A stretch of DNA of 35,380 bases, from positions 1-35,380 of the IMG/VR virus record IMGVR_UViG_3300045004_000252, one strand, 5' to 3'. The position numbers were made by a program, and so were the translations under genes. Source of the stretch: a virus. Under the pieces are notes generated by a model that was not told the origin of the DNA, searched no databases, and saw nothing but the letters and a program-made list of their open reading frames with translations. This document shows positions 21,459 to 27,581 of the stretch, piece by piece; position 1 is the stretch's first letter, and each line of letters begins with the position of its first letter.

Positions 21459-21713
21459 TCAGAACGGCAGCTGGTCCGTTATTCCGGGCGGCACAGCACC
21501 GAATACCGCAAAGGTGATCGCCTCACCTTCATCGAACTCGCCACCTCCGCGTCGTAGGAAAGCCGCCGAGCCGGCCGCATAACCTTGGCTTACGCGAGCC
21601 TCAGCGTATCGCCGCGCCTCGTCGGCGTCCTTGCATTGTGTAAAACGCCCTTGAGCCAACTTTCCCTTTCGGTCTCGCACGAAAGTCTGCACGCCGTAGA
21701 GATCGCTCGCCAT
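21459..21713 (-). CDS. Small unknown protein convergent with repressor
   Basis: An 84-residue protein from MASDLYGVQTFVRDRKGKLA. A beta-type VQTFVRDRKGKLAQGRFTQC segment is followed by a DADEARRYAEARVSQG helix and EGEAITFAVFGAVPPG. This is like small proteins with a beta-alpha-beta fold seen in alphaproteobacterial phages; no named family. GGAG lies 11 nt before the ATG. It converges with the repressor gene (8 bp between stops). The operator-bearing DNA at 21825-21877 is upstream of it, so it may be co-controlled by the repressor. Confidence 0.6.
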   Translation of the reverse strand: MASDLYGVQTFVRDRKGKLAQGRFTQCKDADEARRYAEARVSQGYAAGSAAFLRRGGGEFDEGEAITFAVFGAVPPGITDQLPF

Positions 21714-21824
21714 GAGTCGGTGGGCTCCTATTGGGGTAATCCATCCGAGCGCGCTCATTAGAACAAAGCAAGTACGAAAATCTGCCTCCTGTGGACGAGT
21801 GTGGAAGGATCGATGCCCTGATGC

Positions 21825-21840
21825 GGGGTAAATATCCTCC
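21825..21840. promoter_or_regulatory. Degenerate operator O5
   Basis: GGGGTAAATATCCTCC: the left half GGGGTA is exact, the right half is degenerate, and spacing equals the other operators. It lies 28 bp from O4 and could be a weak auxiliary site. Confidence 0.35.
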
Positions 21841-21847
21841 AATTGGC

Positions 21848-21877
21848 TTGACGGGGTAAGAATACCCGATCTATGAT
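21848..21877 (+). promoter_or_regulatory. Plus-strand early promoter with embedded operator O4
   Basis: A -35 TTGACG (848-853) and a -10 TATGAT (872-877) are separated by 18 bp. GGGGTAAGAATACCCG (853-868) fills the spacer and matches the operator form with one mismatch. Start of transcription would fall near 21884, 30 bp before the first gene. This is the strongest promoter I can see, and it would be blocked by the CI repressor. Confidence 0.75.
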
Positions 21878-21914
21878 CCTCCATCGCCGCTCACCGAGCC
21901 GATGGAGCCGCCAA

Positions 21915-22127
21915 GTGCCCGCCCCCTACACCCACATCGTCCAGGACCTCGCCGGCCAGTTCTTCCAGGTCCGTGACGCGGGCTCGGCCGAACTCAGCCA
22001 CGTCTTCCACGGCATGGCCGTGAAGCGCGCCGGCGGCGGGTTTGCCCCGAAAAAGGGCGCCCGCGAGATCCTCGTCCGCAAGCTCGGCTGCCGCGTCGTG
22101 GCCGACCTCGTTGCGAAGGCGGCCTGA
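21915..22127 (+). CDS. Small unknown protein, first gene of plus operon
   Basis: A 70-residue protein with GTG start chosen because GGAG lies 7 nt upstream; a longer ATG frame from 21873 would overlap the promoter. It contains PYTHIVQDLAGQFFQVRDAG and a basic RAGGGFAPKKGAREILVRKL stretch. The pattern suggests a small nucleic-acid-binding or regulatory protein, without a family match. As the first gene after the repressor-controlled promoter it is expressed immediately on induction. Confidence 0.55.
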   Translation: MPAPYTHIVQDLAGQFFQVRDAGSAELSHVFHGMAVKRAGGGFAPKKGAREILVRKLGCRVVADLVAKAA

Positions 22128-22129
22128 CC

Positions 22130-22477
22130 ATGGCGCGCACTCGCTTCTTCAAGACGGGGCTCACCCTGTCGATCCACGATGGCGACGAGCGCGAGCTGTC
22201 CCTGATCGTCGGATACGAATTCACCGCCGCCTTCAGGGGCTCGCGAGACGAGCCGGCTCAAAGCGCCGATGCGGAGATCGTCTCCGTCCGGCTCTATCAT
22301 CCATTTGGCGGCTCAGAGATCCCGGTGCCGATTTGGCTTCGGTCCTTTGTCGAGACGGATCGGGATCTCATTGAGAGCTTGGTCGCCGCGGCGGTCGAAC
22401 AGGAGCGCAGCGACAAGGCAGAGGCAGAGGAGCGTCGGGCGGAAGAGCTCGCCGAACTCCTCCGTGAGGAGGCCTGA
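22130..22477 (+). CDS. Unknown acidic protein
   Basis: A 115-residue protein. The first 70 residues look like beta strands (LTLSIHDGDERELSLIVGYE and VSVRLYHPFGGSEIPVPIWL), resembling a small barrel. The C-terminal 40 residues are a charged coiled helix (VEQERSDKAEAEERRAEELA). The gene ends EEA-stop, where GAGGAGG forms the ribosome binding site of the next gene. Confidence 0.6.
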   Translation: MARTRFFKTGLTLSIHDGDERELSLIVGYEFTAAFRGSRDEPAQSADAEIVSVRLYHPFGGSEIPVPIWLRSFVETDRDLIESLVAAAVEQERSDKAEAEERRAEELAELLREEA

Positions 22478-22479
22478 CC

Positions 22480-22575
22480 ATGGCCGCCTTCCTCGCCAAC
22501 CTCGCGCCGTTCGCCTGCATCCTGATCGTCGGCGCCCTGTTCGCCGTCGGTCATCACCGGTGGGGGCGCGCGTGA
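22480..22575 (+). CDS. 31-residue single-span membrane peptide
   Basis: MAAFLANLAPFACILIVGAL, then FAVGHHRWGRA: one hydrophobic span with a basic, His-containing C-terminus. GGAGG lies 10 nt before the ATG. Its stop overlaps the next GTG (GTGA), so translation is coupled. Too short for family assignment. Confidence 0.5.
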   Translation: MAAFLANLAPFACILIVGALFAVGHHRWGRA

Positions 22576-22949
22576 ACGCCCCGCTCCGCTCCGACGCGGT
22601 GAGCCTGCCGCTCGCCCCCGTGGTCGCGACCTTCCGCGTCCGTCAGCGCACCGCCGGCACGTGGGACGTCGTCCGCGAGATCTCCGGCCCCGACGTGCTC
22701 AGCGTCGAGGAATCGCCCCTCCGCATCGGCGATCTGCATCGCGATCCGGCCGACGCGAACGCTGCGGCCGCCGCTGCTGCGGAGGCGTGGAAGCTGACCG
22801 GACGCGAGGCCCTGGTGCGCCCGATCTCGACCGCCACCACCGGCCGGCGCCCTGGCCAAGCCTACGGCCTGTTCCCGTTGCGGCGCGAGCCCGACGCCGA
22901 GCACCGGCTCGGCTCCCAGGACCTCGGCATCATCGCGAGGGCATCATGA
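22572..22949 (+). CDS. Unknown protein, GTG start
   Basis: A 125-residue protein. It opens with a beta-rich region (VVATFRVRQRTAGTWDVVRE and LSVEESPLRIGDLHRDPADA), then an Ala-rich helix (NAAAAAAAEAWKLTGREALV), and ends IARAS. No enzymatic motif. Its GTG overlaps the stop of the membrane peptide gene and its stop overlaps the next ATG, placing it within a coupled set of small early genes. Confidence 0.55.
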   Translation: MNAPLRSDAVSLPLAPVVATFRVRQRTAGTWDVVREISGPDVLSVEESPLRIGDLHRDPADANAAAAAAAEAWKLTGREALVRPISTATTGRRPGQAYGLFPLRREPDAEHRLGSQDLGIIARAS

Positions 22950-23257
22950 GCGCCGTCCCCACCGTCGCCGACACCGGCACGCCCCTCTCCGTCATCATCC
23001 AGGCCGAGCGCGACGCCGCTCGCACGTTCGGCCTCGCCGCCGGCCTCCTGATCGGCGGCGCCTCGCAGGCCGAGGGCGCGCTGCGCACGCTCGATACCGG
23101 CATCGGCCTGATCGAGCAGGCCGCCCGCGAAGGCGCCAGCCCGGCCTCCGTCACCGCCTACGCGACCCGCCTCGAGCGCGAGGCCGCCCACCTTCTCGCC
23201 CGGCTCGTCGCGGCCCGGGTGAACGCCGCCACCCCCGAACACCGAGATGCGGCCTAG
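22946..23257 (+). CDS. Small helical unknown protein
   Basis: A 103-residue Ala-rich, mostly helical protein (SVIIQAERDAARTFGLAAGL, then EGALRTLDTGIGLIEQAARE and TAYATRLEREAAHLLARLVA). The ATG overlaps the stop of the preceding gene (ATGA). No family recognised. The amphipathic helices could form a bundle or oligomer. Confidence 0.55.
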   Translation: MSAVPTVADTGTPLSVIIQAERDAARTFGLAAGLLIGGASQAEGALRTLDTGIGLIEQAAREGASPASVTAYATRLEREAAHLLARLVAARVNAATPEHRDAA

Positions 23258-23300
23258 CCGCGAACCCGAGGGCGCGTCCCTCATCTTGAAAGGCACCACC

Positions 23301-23702
23301 ATGATCGAACTGTCGGAACTCTTGAGCGCCGCTGCGCGCCAGCGCGAAGCGCGTCCGGAGCCGCGCAAGAGCCCCCCGGACGTGCTGTGCACGACGCTGC
23401 GCGAAACGGCCGCTCGGTACACCGGTCCGTGCCCCTTCAAGCCCGGAGATCTCGTCACGCCGCGCGCTTCCTCGCCCTACACCGGCGCCGGCTCGCCGCA
23501 CATCGTGCTTGAAGTGGCCGAGACCCCAATACGGAACACGCAGGGCCAGAAGGGGGACCTCGTCAGCCACCTTTTCGGGTCCCGGCTCGACGTGCGTGTC
23601 GCCTGCGAGGAGCAGGGCGCCATCGTCGCCTTCTGGCAGGAGAGCTGGAGCCTCGAACCCTACACCGGCCCCGGCTCCGAGCCGGAGCAGAAGGCCGCCT
23701 GA
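23301..23702 (+). CDS. Unknown protein
   Basis: A 133-residue protein starting MIELSELLSAAARQREARPE; the ATG follows AAAGG by 8 nt. The core (PCPFKPGDLVTPRASSPYTG with PHIVLEVAET) resembles small phage proteins with a KOW- or SH3-like beta fold. A WQESWSLEPYTG segment follows near the end. It may bind DNA or protein, but no family name can be given. Confidence 0.55.
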   Translation: MIELSELLSAAARQREARPEPRKSPPDVLCTTLRETAARYTGPCPFKPGDLVTPRASSPYTGAGSPHIVLEVAETPIRNTQGQKGDLVSHLFGSRLDVRVACEEQGAIVAFWQESWSLEPYTGPGSEPEQKAA

Positions 23703-23759
23703 CCCGTCCGCCGGGTCGGTCTCCGGCCCGGCGCCCGCCCTCCTGTCGCGGCGCCTCCC

Positions 23760-23894
23760 ATGCTCGCCAACCTCCCCTGGATCCTGACGCTCGCCGGTAT
23801 CGCCGGCCTCACCGCCTACGCGGCTTTCCGAGCCTACGACAACGCTTGCGCCCAGCAGGCGGCCGACGACGGGGAGGGGCGCGCCGATGGGTAG
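23760..23894 (+). CDS. 44-residue membrane peptide
   Basis: MLANLPWILTLAGIAGLTAY then an AAFRAYDNACAQQ segment and an acidic tail. There is one hydrophobic span and a short cytoplasmic tail. The stop overlaps the next gene's start region (ATGGGTAG). Small membrane peptides recur in this operon; the role is unknown. Confidence 0.5.
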   Translation: MLANLPWILTLAGIAGLTAYAAFRAYDNACAQQAADDGEGRADG

Positions 23895-24141
23895 CTCGCT
23901 CCGCAGGCGGCGCTACAGCGCTGACCATGACGACCACTGCCTGATCACGGCACATGGCCTGAACTGGCGGATCACCGGCATGATTCGCGGGAGCGTGCTT
24001 GCGCTCAGCGAGCTTGATCGGCCCGAGAACGGCGCCCTTCTCGATATCTCGGCGGTCAATTTCGAGACCTATTGCGCCGAGGCCGCCGCATGGCTCGCGC
24101 CCGACCTCCTGATCAGCAACGCGGGAGGCGACCGTGTCTGA
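23887..24141 (+). CDS. Small unknown protein
   Basis: An 84-residue protein with a basic N-terminus (MGSSLRRRRYSADHDDHCLI), a beta segment (LNWRITGMIRGSVLALSELD) and a helical FETYCAEAAAWLAPDLL. GGAGGGG lies shortly upstream of the ATG. No family recognised. Confidence 0.5.
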   Translation: MGSSLRRRRYSADHDDHCLITAHGLNWRITGMIRGSVLALSELDRPENGALLDISAVNFETYCAEAAAWLAPDLLISNAGGDRV

Positions 24142-24493
24142 CCGCACCCCCGACCAGCAGCAGCTCGCCGACGTCTTCCTCGCGCTCGGCGTCCGGCTCC
24201 CGCTGCGCGCCTGCGGTCTCCTCGGTCGCGAGATCCGCGACGCGGACAATCACATCCTCCTCGTGGTCCCGTCGAGCGGTAGCCAGTCCACCGACCGGGC
24301 TCGCGCGCTGGCCTTCGCCGCCGCGGTGAACGCGGCCACCGGCACGCCCGACCACGAGGCCGGGCCCTTCCCGGTCCTGCGGCCGATGACGCCCGGCACG
24401 ATCCGGGACGCCGAGAACCCCTTCGACCCCGAGCACCTGATCGCCGTGGCGCGCGCCGCCCGGCTCAACCCTCGCGCCGACGCAGCGGAGTGA
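24134..24493 (+). CDS. Unknown protein, GTG start
   Basis: A 119-residue protein, MSDRTPDQQQLADVFLALGV, with beta-type LLGREIRDADNHILLVVPSS and a helix DRARALAFAAAVNAATG; it ends RADAAE-stop. GTG start follows GGAGG. The final GAG plus TGA forms GGAGTGA, the ribosome binding site of the next gene. No function assigned. Confidence 0.55.
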   Translation: MSDRTPDQQQLADVFLALGVRLPLRACGLLGREIRDADNHILLVVPSSGSQSTDRARALAFAAAVNAATGTPDHEAGPFPVLRPMTPGTIRDAENPFDPEHLIAVARAARLNPRADAAE

Positions 24494-24498
24494 CCCCC

Positions 24499-25425
24499 AT
24501 GGAGATGATCGACAAGGCCGGCACCGCCCAGGCCGACCCCTTCGCGTGGTACCGCGCGAACCTCGCCGGGCAGATTGACCGCCTCGACCTCGGGCACGCC
24601 CCGTGCGGGTTCTTCCGCCTGCGTCGCCGCGATGGGACGCTGGAGCCGGTCGCGGTCTGGCAGGAGGCCGACGGCGTCCGCTGGGCGAAGGTCGGACGCG
24701 CCGATCCCGTCTCCCTCGCCGAGGGTGAACAGGAGTTCTGCGAGCGCGTCATCACCTTCTGCTGGCGCGCCCCGATCACGGAGGAGGTCTACTTCGCTGT
24801 CGTCGAAGAGGGCGCCGCGTGGCCTGACCTGCCGCCCGAGCGCGTCACCGATTACGCGAACATGCCGAGCGACCCGCTGGAGGCCCTGCGGATCGAGCTC
24901 GAAGGCGAGCGGATCGAGGCCGAGGCGTGGCTCGCCACGCCGATCACGGATCAGGCCGGTGCCGACCGGGCCGCGAATTGGGCGCTGCGCTTCGCCGAGA
25001 TGGAGAAGCGCGCCCAGGAGGGCCGGCGCACCGAGAAGGTGCCGCACGAGAAGGCGGCGAAGGACGTCGATGCCCGCTGGCGCCCGGTGCAGGACACCGC
25101 CGCCACCCTCAAAGCCCGGCTGAAGGACGCGCAGACGCCCTTCCTCGTCGAGAAGCGCCGCCGCGAAGCCGAGGAGCGCGCTGCCGCAGCCCAGGCGGGC
25201 GAGGCGATCCGGCCCGCCGCCAACGCCGCCGCCGGCACTGCCGGCCGCAAGACGAGCCTTCGCAGCGTCCGCACCGCGCTCATTGAGGACTTCGACGCCG
25301 CCCTGATGGCGCTGAAGGACAACCCCGAGATCCGCGACCTCGTCCAGCGCCTCGCCAACCGCGTCGCCGCCTCCGGCGCGGCGCTGCCCGGCACCCGCAT
25401 CGTCACCACCGACAAGGCCGCCTGA
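24499..25425 (+). CDS. RecT-partner-like protein of unknown function
   Basis: A 308-residue protein encoded directly before the RecT-type gene. The N-terminal 100 residues read as a beta-rich domain (CGFFRLRRRDGTLEPVAVWQ, VRWAKVGRADPVSLAEGEQE, FCERVITFCWRAPITEEVYF). Residues ~140-235 are a long charged helix (FAEMEKRAQEGRRTEKVPHE with EKRRREAEERAAAAQAGEAI). The C-terminus again looks compact (LRSVRTALIEDFDAALMALK). ATG 24499 is chosen for the GGAG 8 nt before it; a GTG at 24490 overlaps the previous stop. No exonuclease signature is visible. Position suggests a recombination accessory. Confidence 0.6.
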   Translation: MEMIDKAGTAQADPFAWYRANLAGQIDRLDLGHAPCGFFRLRRRDGTLEPVAVWQEADGVRWAKVGRADPVSLAEGEQEFCERVITFCWRAPITEEVYFAVVEEGAAWPDLPPERVTDYANMPSDPLEALRIELEGERIEAEAWLATPITDQAGADRAANWALRFAEMEKRAQEGRRTEKVPHEKAAKDVDARWRPVQDTAATLKARLKDAQTPFLVEKRRREAEERAAAAQAGEAIRPAANAAAGTAGRKTSLRSVRTALIEDFDAALMALKDNPEIRDLVQRLANRVAASGAALPGTRIVTTDKAA

Positions 25426-25436
25426 GGAGAGACCCC

Positions 25437-26546
25437 GTGAACGCACGCACCCAGCTTCCCGCCGTCGCCGACCACCGCCCGCCGCAGATCCTGGCCCCGG
25501 TCGGCATCTTCGCCAGCCCCGACAAGTTCGAGCACGCCCAGCGCGTCGCCCGCGTGTTCTCGGAGTCGGCTCTGGTGCCGCCCCACTTCCAGGGCAAGCT
25601 CCCCAACTGCCTGATCGCGCTGAACATCGCCGACCGGATGGGCGAAGACCCGCTCACGGTGATGCAGAACCTCGCCGTCGTGTCCGGCAAGCCGTGCTGG
25701 CAGACGCAGTACATGATCGCCCGGGCCAACAAGTCGGGCGTGTTCTCCAGCCGGATCACGTGGAAGTCGGCAGGGCAGGGCGCCGACCTCGCCGTCACCG
25801 CCTCCGCCGCGCTCGCGGACAGCGGCGAGGTCGTCTCCGTTGCCGTCTCGATGGCGATGGCGAAGGCCGACGGTTGGACCAAGAACGCCAAGTACACGAC
25901 CATGCCGGAGCACATGCTCCGGTGGCGGTCGGCGGCGATGCTGATCCGCCTCTACGCGCCGGAGGTCATGCTCGGCATCCAGTCCGCCGAGGAGATCGAG
26001 GACGCGACCCAGAGCGCGCCCCGCGACGTCACCCCGCCGCGTCAGGTCGAAAGCAGCGCCCAGCCCGCCGGTCCCCGCCCGAGCGGCCCGCCGCGCCTCG
26101 CCGCCGCGAAGCCGGCGCCGGCGGCTGAGCAGCCCCCACCTGCGGAGAAGGGAGAGACCAGCCCGGCACCGGATGACGACACCGAATCCGTCGTTGCTCA
26201 GTTCGAGAGCGACGTGCAGCTCGCCCGCAGCGAGGAGGACATCGCCGACTGCGAGGCGGCGGTGACGCCCTACGCCGAGGCCGACCGTCTGTCTCGCGAG
26301 CAGCGCAACCGGGTCGAGAACGCGGCCGAGGCGGCGCGCGAGCGCATCAAGGCGAACGCCGCGACCGAGCAGGACCAGGAGCCCGACGAAGAGGCGGACG
26401 TCGATCCGAACGACCCCGATTTCAAGAAGGGCGTCGAGGCGGCGAAGACCGGTCAGAAGCGGTGCGTGATCACCGCCATCCGCGAGGACGAGGCCCGCTT
26501 CGCCAAGTGGAAGGCCGGGTTCGACTCCGTCGAGGCGGAGGGCTGA
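25437..26546 (+). CDS. recT: RecT-family single-strand annealing protein
   Basis: A 369-residue protein with GTG start after GGAGAG. Residues ~45-185 show RecT-type features: LPNCLIALNIADRMGEDPLT, a VMQNLAVVSGKPCWQTQYMI core, then FSSRITWKSAGQGADLAVTA and a WTKNAKYTTMPEHMLRWRSA block. A long low-complexity Pro/Ala/Glu linker follows, and a ~130-residue helical C-terminus (VVAQFESDVQLARSEEDIAD, KRCVITAIREDEARFAKW), longer than usual. It would anneal phage single strands in recombination and replication. No RecE or YqaJ-type nuclease is next to it; the VRR-NUC or other nucleases in the minus operon may take that role. Confidence 0.85.
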   Translation: MNARTQLPAVADHRPPQILAPVGIFASPDKFEHAQRVARVFSESALVPPHFQGKLPNCLIALNIADRMGEDPLTVMQNLAVVSGKPCWQTQYMIARANKSGVFSSRITWKSAGQGADLAVTASAALADSGEVVSVAVSMAMAKADGWTKNAKYTTMPEHMLRWRSAAMLIRLYAPEVMLGIQSAEEIEDATQSAPRDVTPPRQVESSAQPAGPRPSGPPRLAAAKPAPAAEQPPPAEKGETSPAPDDDTESVVAQFESDVQLARSEEDIADCEAAVTPYAEADRLSREQRNRVENAAEAARERIKANAATEQDQEPDEEADVDPNDPDFKKGVEAAKTGQKRCVITAIREDEARFAKWKAGFDSVEAEG

Positions 26547-26549
26547 TCC

Positions 26550-26762
26550 GTGGCCGAGCCTCGCACCGTCACCCTGACGCTGAGCGTCGAGGACGCTCGG
26601 CTCCTCTCCTCCGGCATGGCGGACCTGCTGTGCTGGTGCCGCGGCTTCATCGCCGGCCGGGCGGACGACCACGACAGCCATCCGATGGGCGTCGAGGAAA
26701 CCCGCTCGCTTCGGTTGAAGCTCCTCGCCGCCATCGAGAACGCGGCCGGGAAGGGCGCCTGA
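26550..26762 (+). CDS. Small unknown protein, GTG start
   Basis: A 70-residue protein, MAEPRTVTLTLSVEDARLLS, with a short two-helix body containing CWCRG and a final LRLKLLAAIENAAGKGA helix. The GTG follows GGAGG by about 8 nt. CWC might bind a metal or be structural. No family recognised. Confidence 0.5.
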   Translation: MAEPRTVTLTLSVEDARLLSSGMADLLCWCRGFIAGRADDHDSHPMGVEETRSLRLKLLAAIENAAGKGA

Positions 26763-26763
26763 G

Positions 26764-27132
26764 ATGGCTCGCGCTCGCATCGACGCTGACGTGGTGCTGG
26801 CTCTTATCGTCATGGGAGCCTCGCACCGATCCGTGGCCCGGAAGCTCAACATCAGCTCCACATCTGTGGACCGGATCGTGAAGCAGCGCCTGGACGATCT
26901 GCCCCGCCTCCCGCGGAAGCCCCAAGCGCCGCGGCGGAAGCCGACCATAGAACCGGACAGACCACGCTTCGTCCGCGTGCCGGCCGAGTACCGCGCTGCC
27001 GGGCTCACCGAGGACTACCGCGACCTCGTGCGCGACTTCGGCGACGCCGAGGGAGAGCGCCGTTGCCGTCGGCTGCTGCTGGACCTTCGTCGCCAGGAGG
27101 CGCTCGACGCCTGTCTCGGGAGGGCAGCATGA
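26764..27132 (+). CDS. Helix-turn-helix protein
   Basis: A 122-residue protein. Residues 5-45 (DADVVLALIVMGASHRSVAR and KLNISSTSVDRIVKQRLDDL) are a homeodomain-like or sigma-70-region-4-like helix-turn-helix, of the type that reads short DNA sites. A basic Pro-rich linker follows, and a C-terminal helical domain of ~60 residues (EYRAAGLTEDYRDLVRDFGD). It probably regulates transcription within the early operon or takes part in DNA recognition. The stop overlaps the next ATG (ATGA). Confidence 0.6.
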   Translation: MARARIDADVVLALIVMGASHRSVARKLNISSTSVDRIVKQRLDDLPRLPRKPQAPRRKPTIEPDRPRFVRVPAEYRAAGLTEDYRDLVRDFGDAEGERRCRRLLLDLRRQEALDACLGRAA

Positions 27133-27581
27133 GCGCCCTCGGCATCTACTGCGCCGATTGCGGCACCGAGTGCGAGCGGATCACCGGTCGCGAGGCCGGC
27201 GCCCGCGAGCCGGACCTGCTCGACGCCCAGGTCTGGGCCTGCACGGTCTGCCCCGAAGCGTGGGCCCCGTGCGCGGCCGACGGGTCGGCGATCGGGCTCC
27301 CGGCCGGTGCCGAGACCCGCAACGCCCGCGCCATGCTGCGCGAGCGCCAGGTCGAGCGCCTGATTGGCGAGGCCCTGCGCCATTGCCCGAACGGCCGGAA
27401 GATCGCCGAGGAGCGCGTCGCGTCCTTCCTCGCGCACGAACTGCGGCTGCCGGCCGACGAGGCCGCGATCGACCGCCTCAACCTCGAATGGTGCCGCCAC
27501 GCGTGGCGGGCGCTCCAGGGCGCCTCCTACGCCGACGTCACGAAGCACGCTCAGACCTATCGCCCGAGGAAAGCCGCCTGA
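27129..27581 (+). CDS. Zinc-finger (DUF3268-like) protein
   Basis: A 150-residue protein. Residues 8-70 contain CADCGTECERITG and WACTVCPEAWAPCAADGSAI, giving CxxC pairs of a zinc ribbon. This resembles the DUF3268 zinc-finger-containing domain, whose sequence ends in a helical RNARAMLRERQVERLIG region. The C-terminal half (AHELRLPADEAAIDRLNLEW) is helical. It is probably a DNA- or RNA-associated accessory. It overlaps the cytosine methyltransferase start (TGATG), suggesting a shared role. Confidence 0.65.
   Translation: MSALGIYCADCGTECERITGREAGAREPDLLDAQVWACTVCPEAWAPCAADGSAIGLPAGAETRNARAMLRERQVERLIGEALRHCPNGRKIAEERVASFLAHELRLPADEAAIDRLNLEWCRHAWRALQGASYADVTKHAQTYRPRKAA

Noticed and set aside
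21733-21748. Another operator copy inside the small minus-strand gene
   Set aside because: Only the left half GGGGTA matches; the right half is too different from TACCCC, and the site is not near a promoter.
24951-27008. 685-codon minus-strand open frame
   Set aside because: It lies antisense to the RecT operon and has no recognisable protein features; it is the usual GC-driven shadow.
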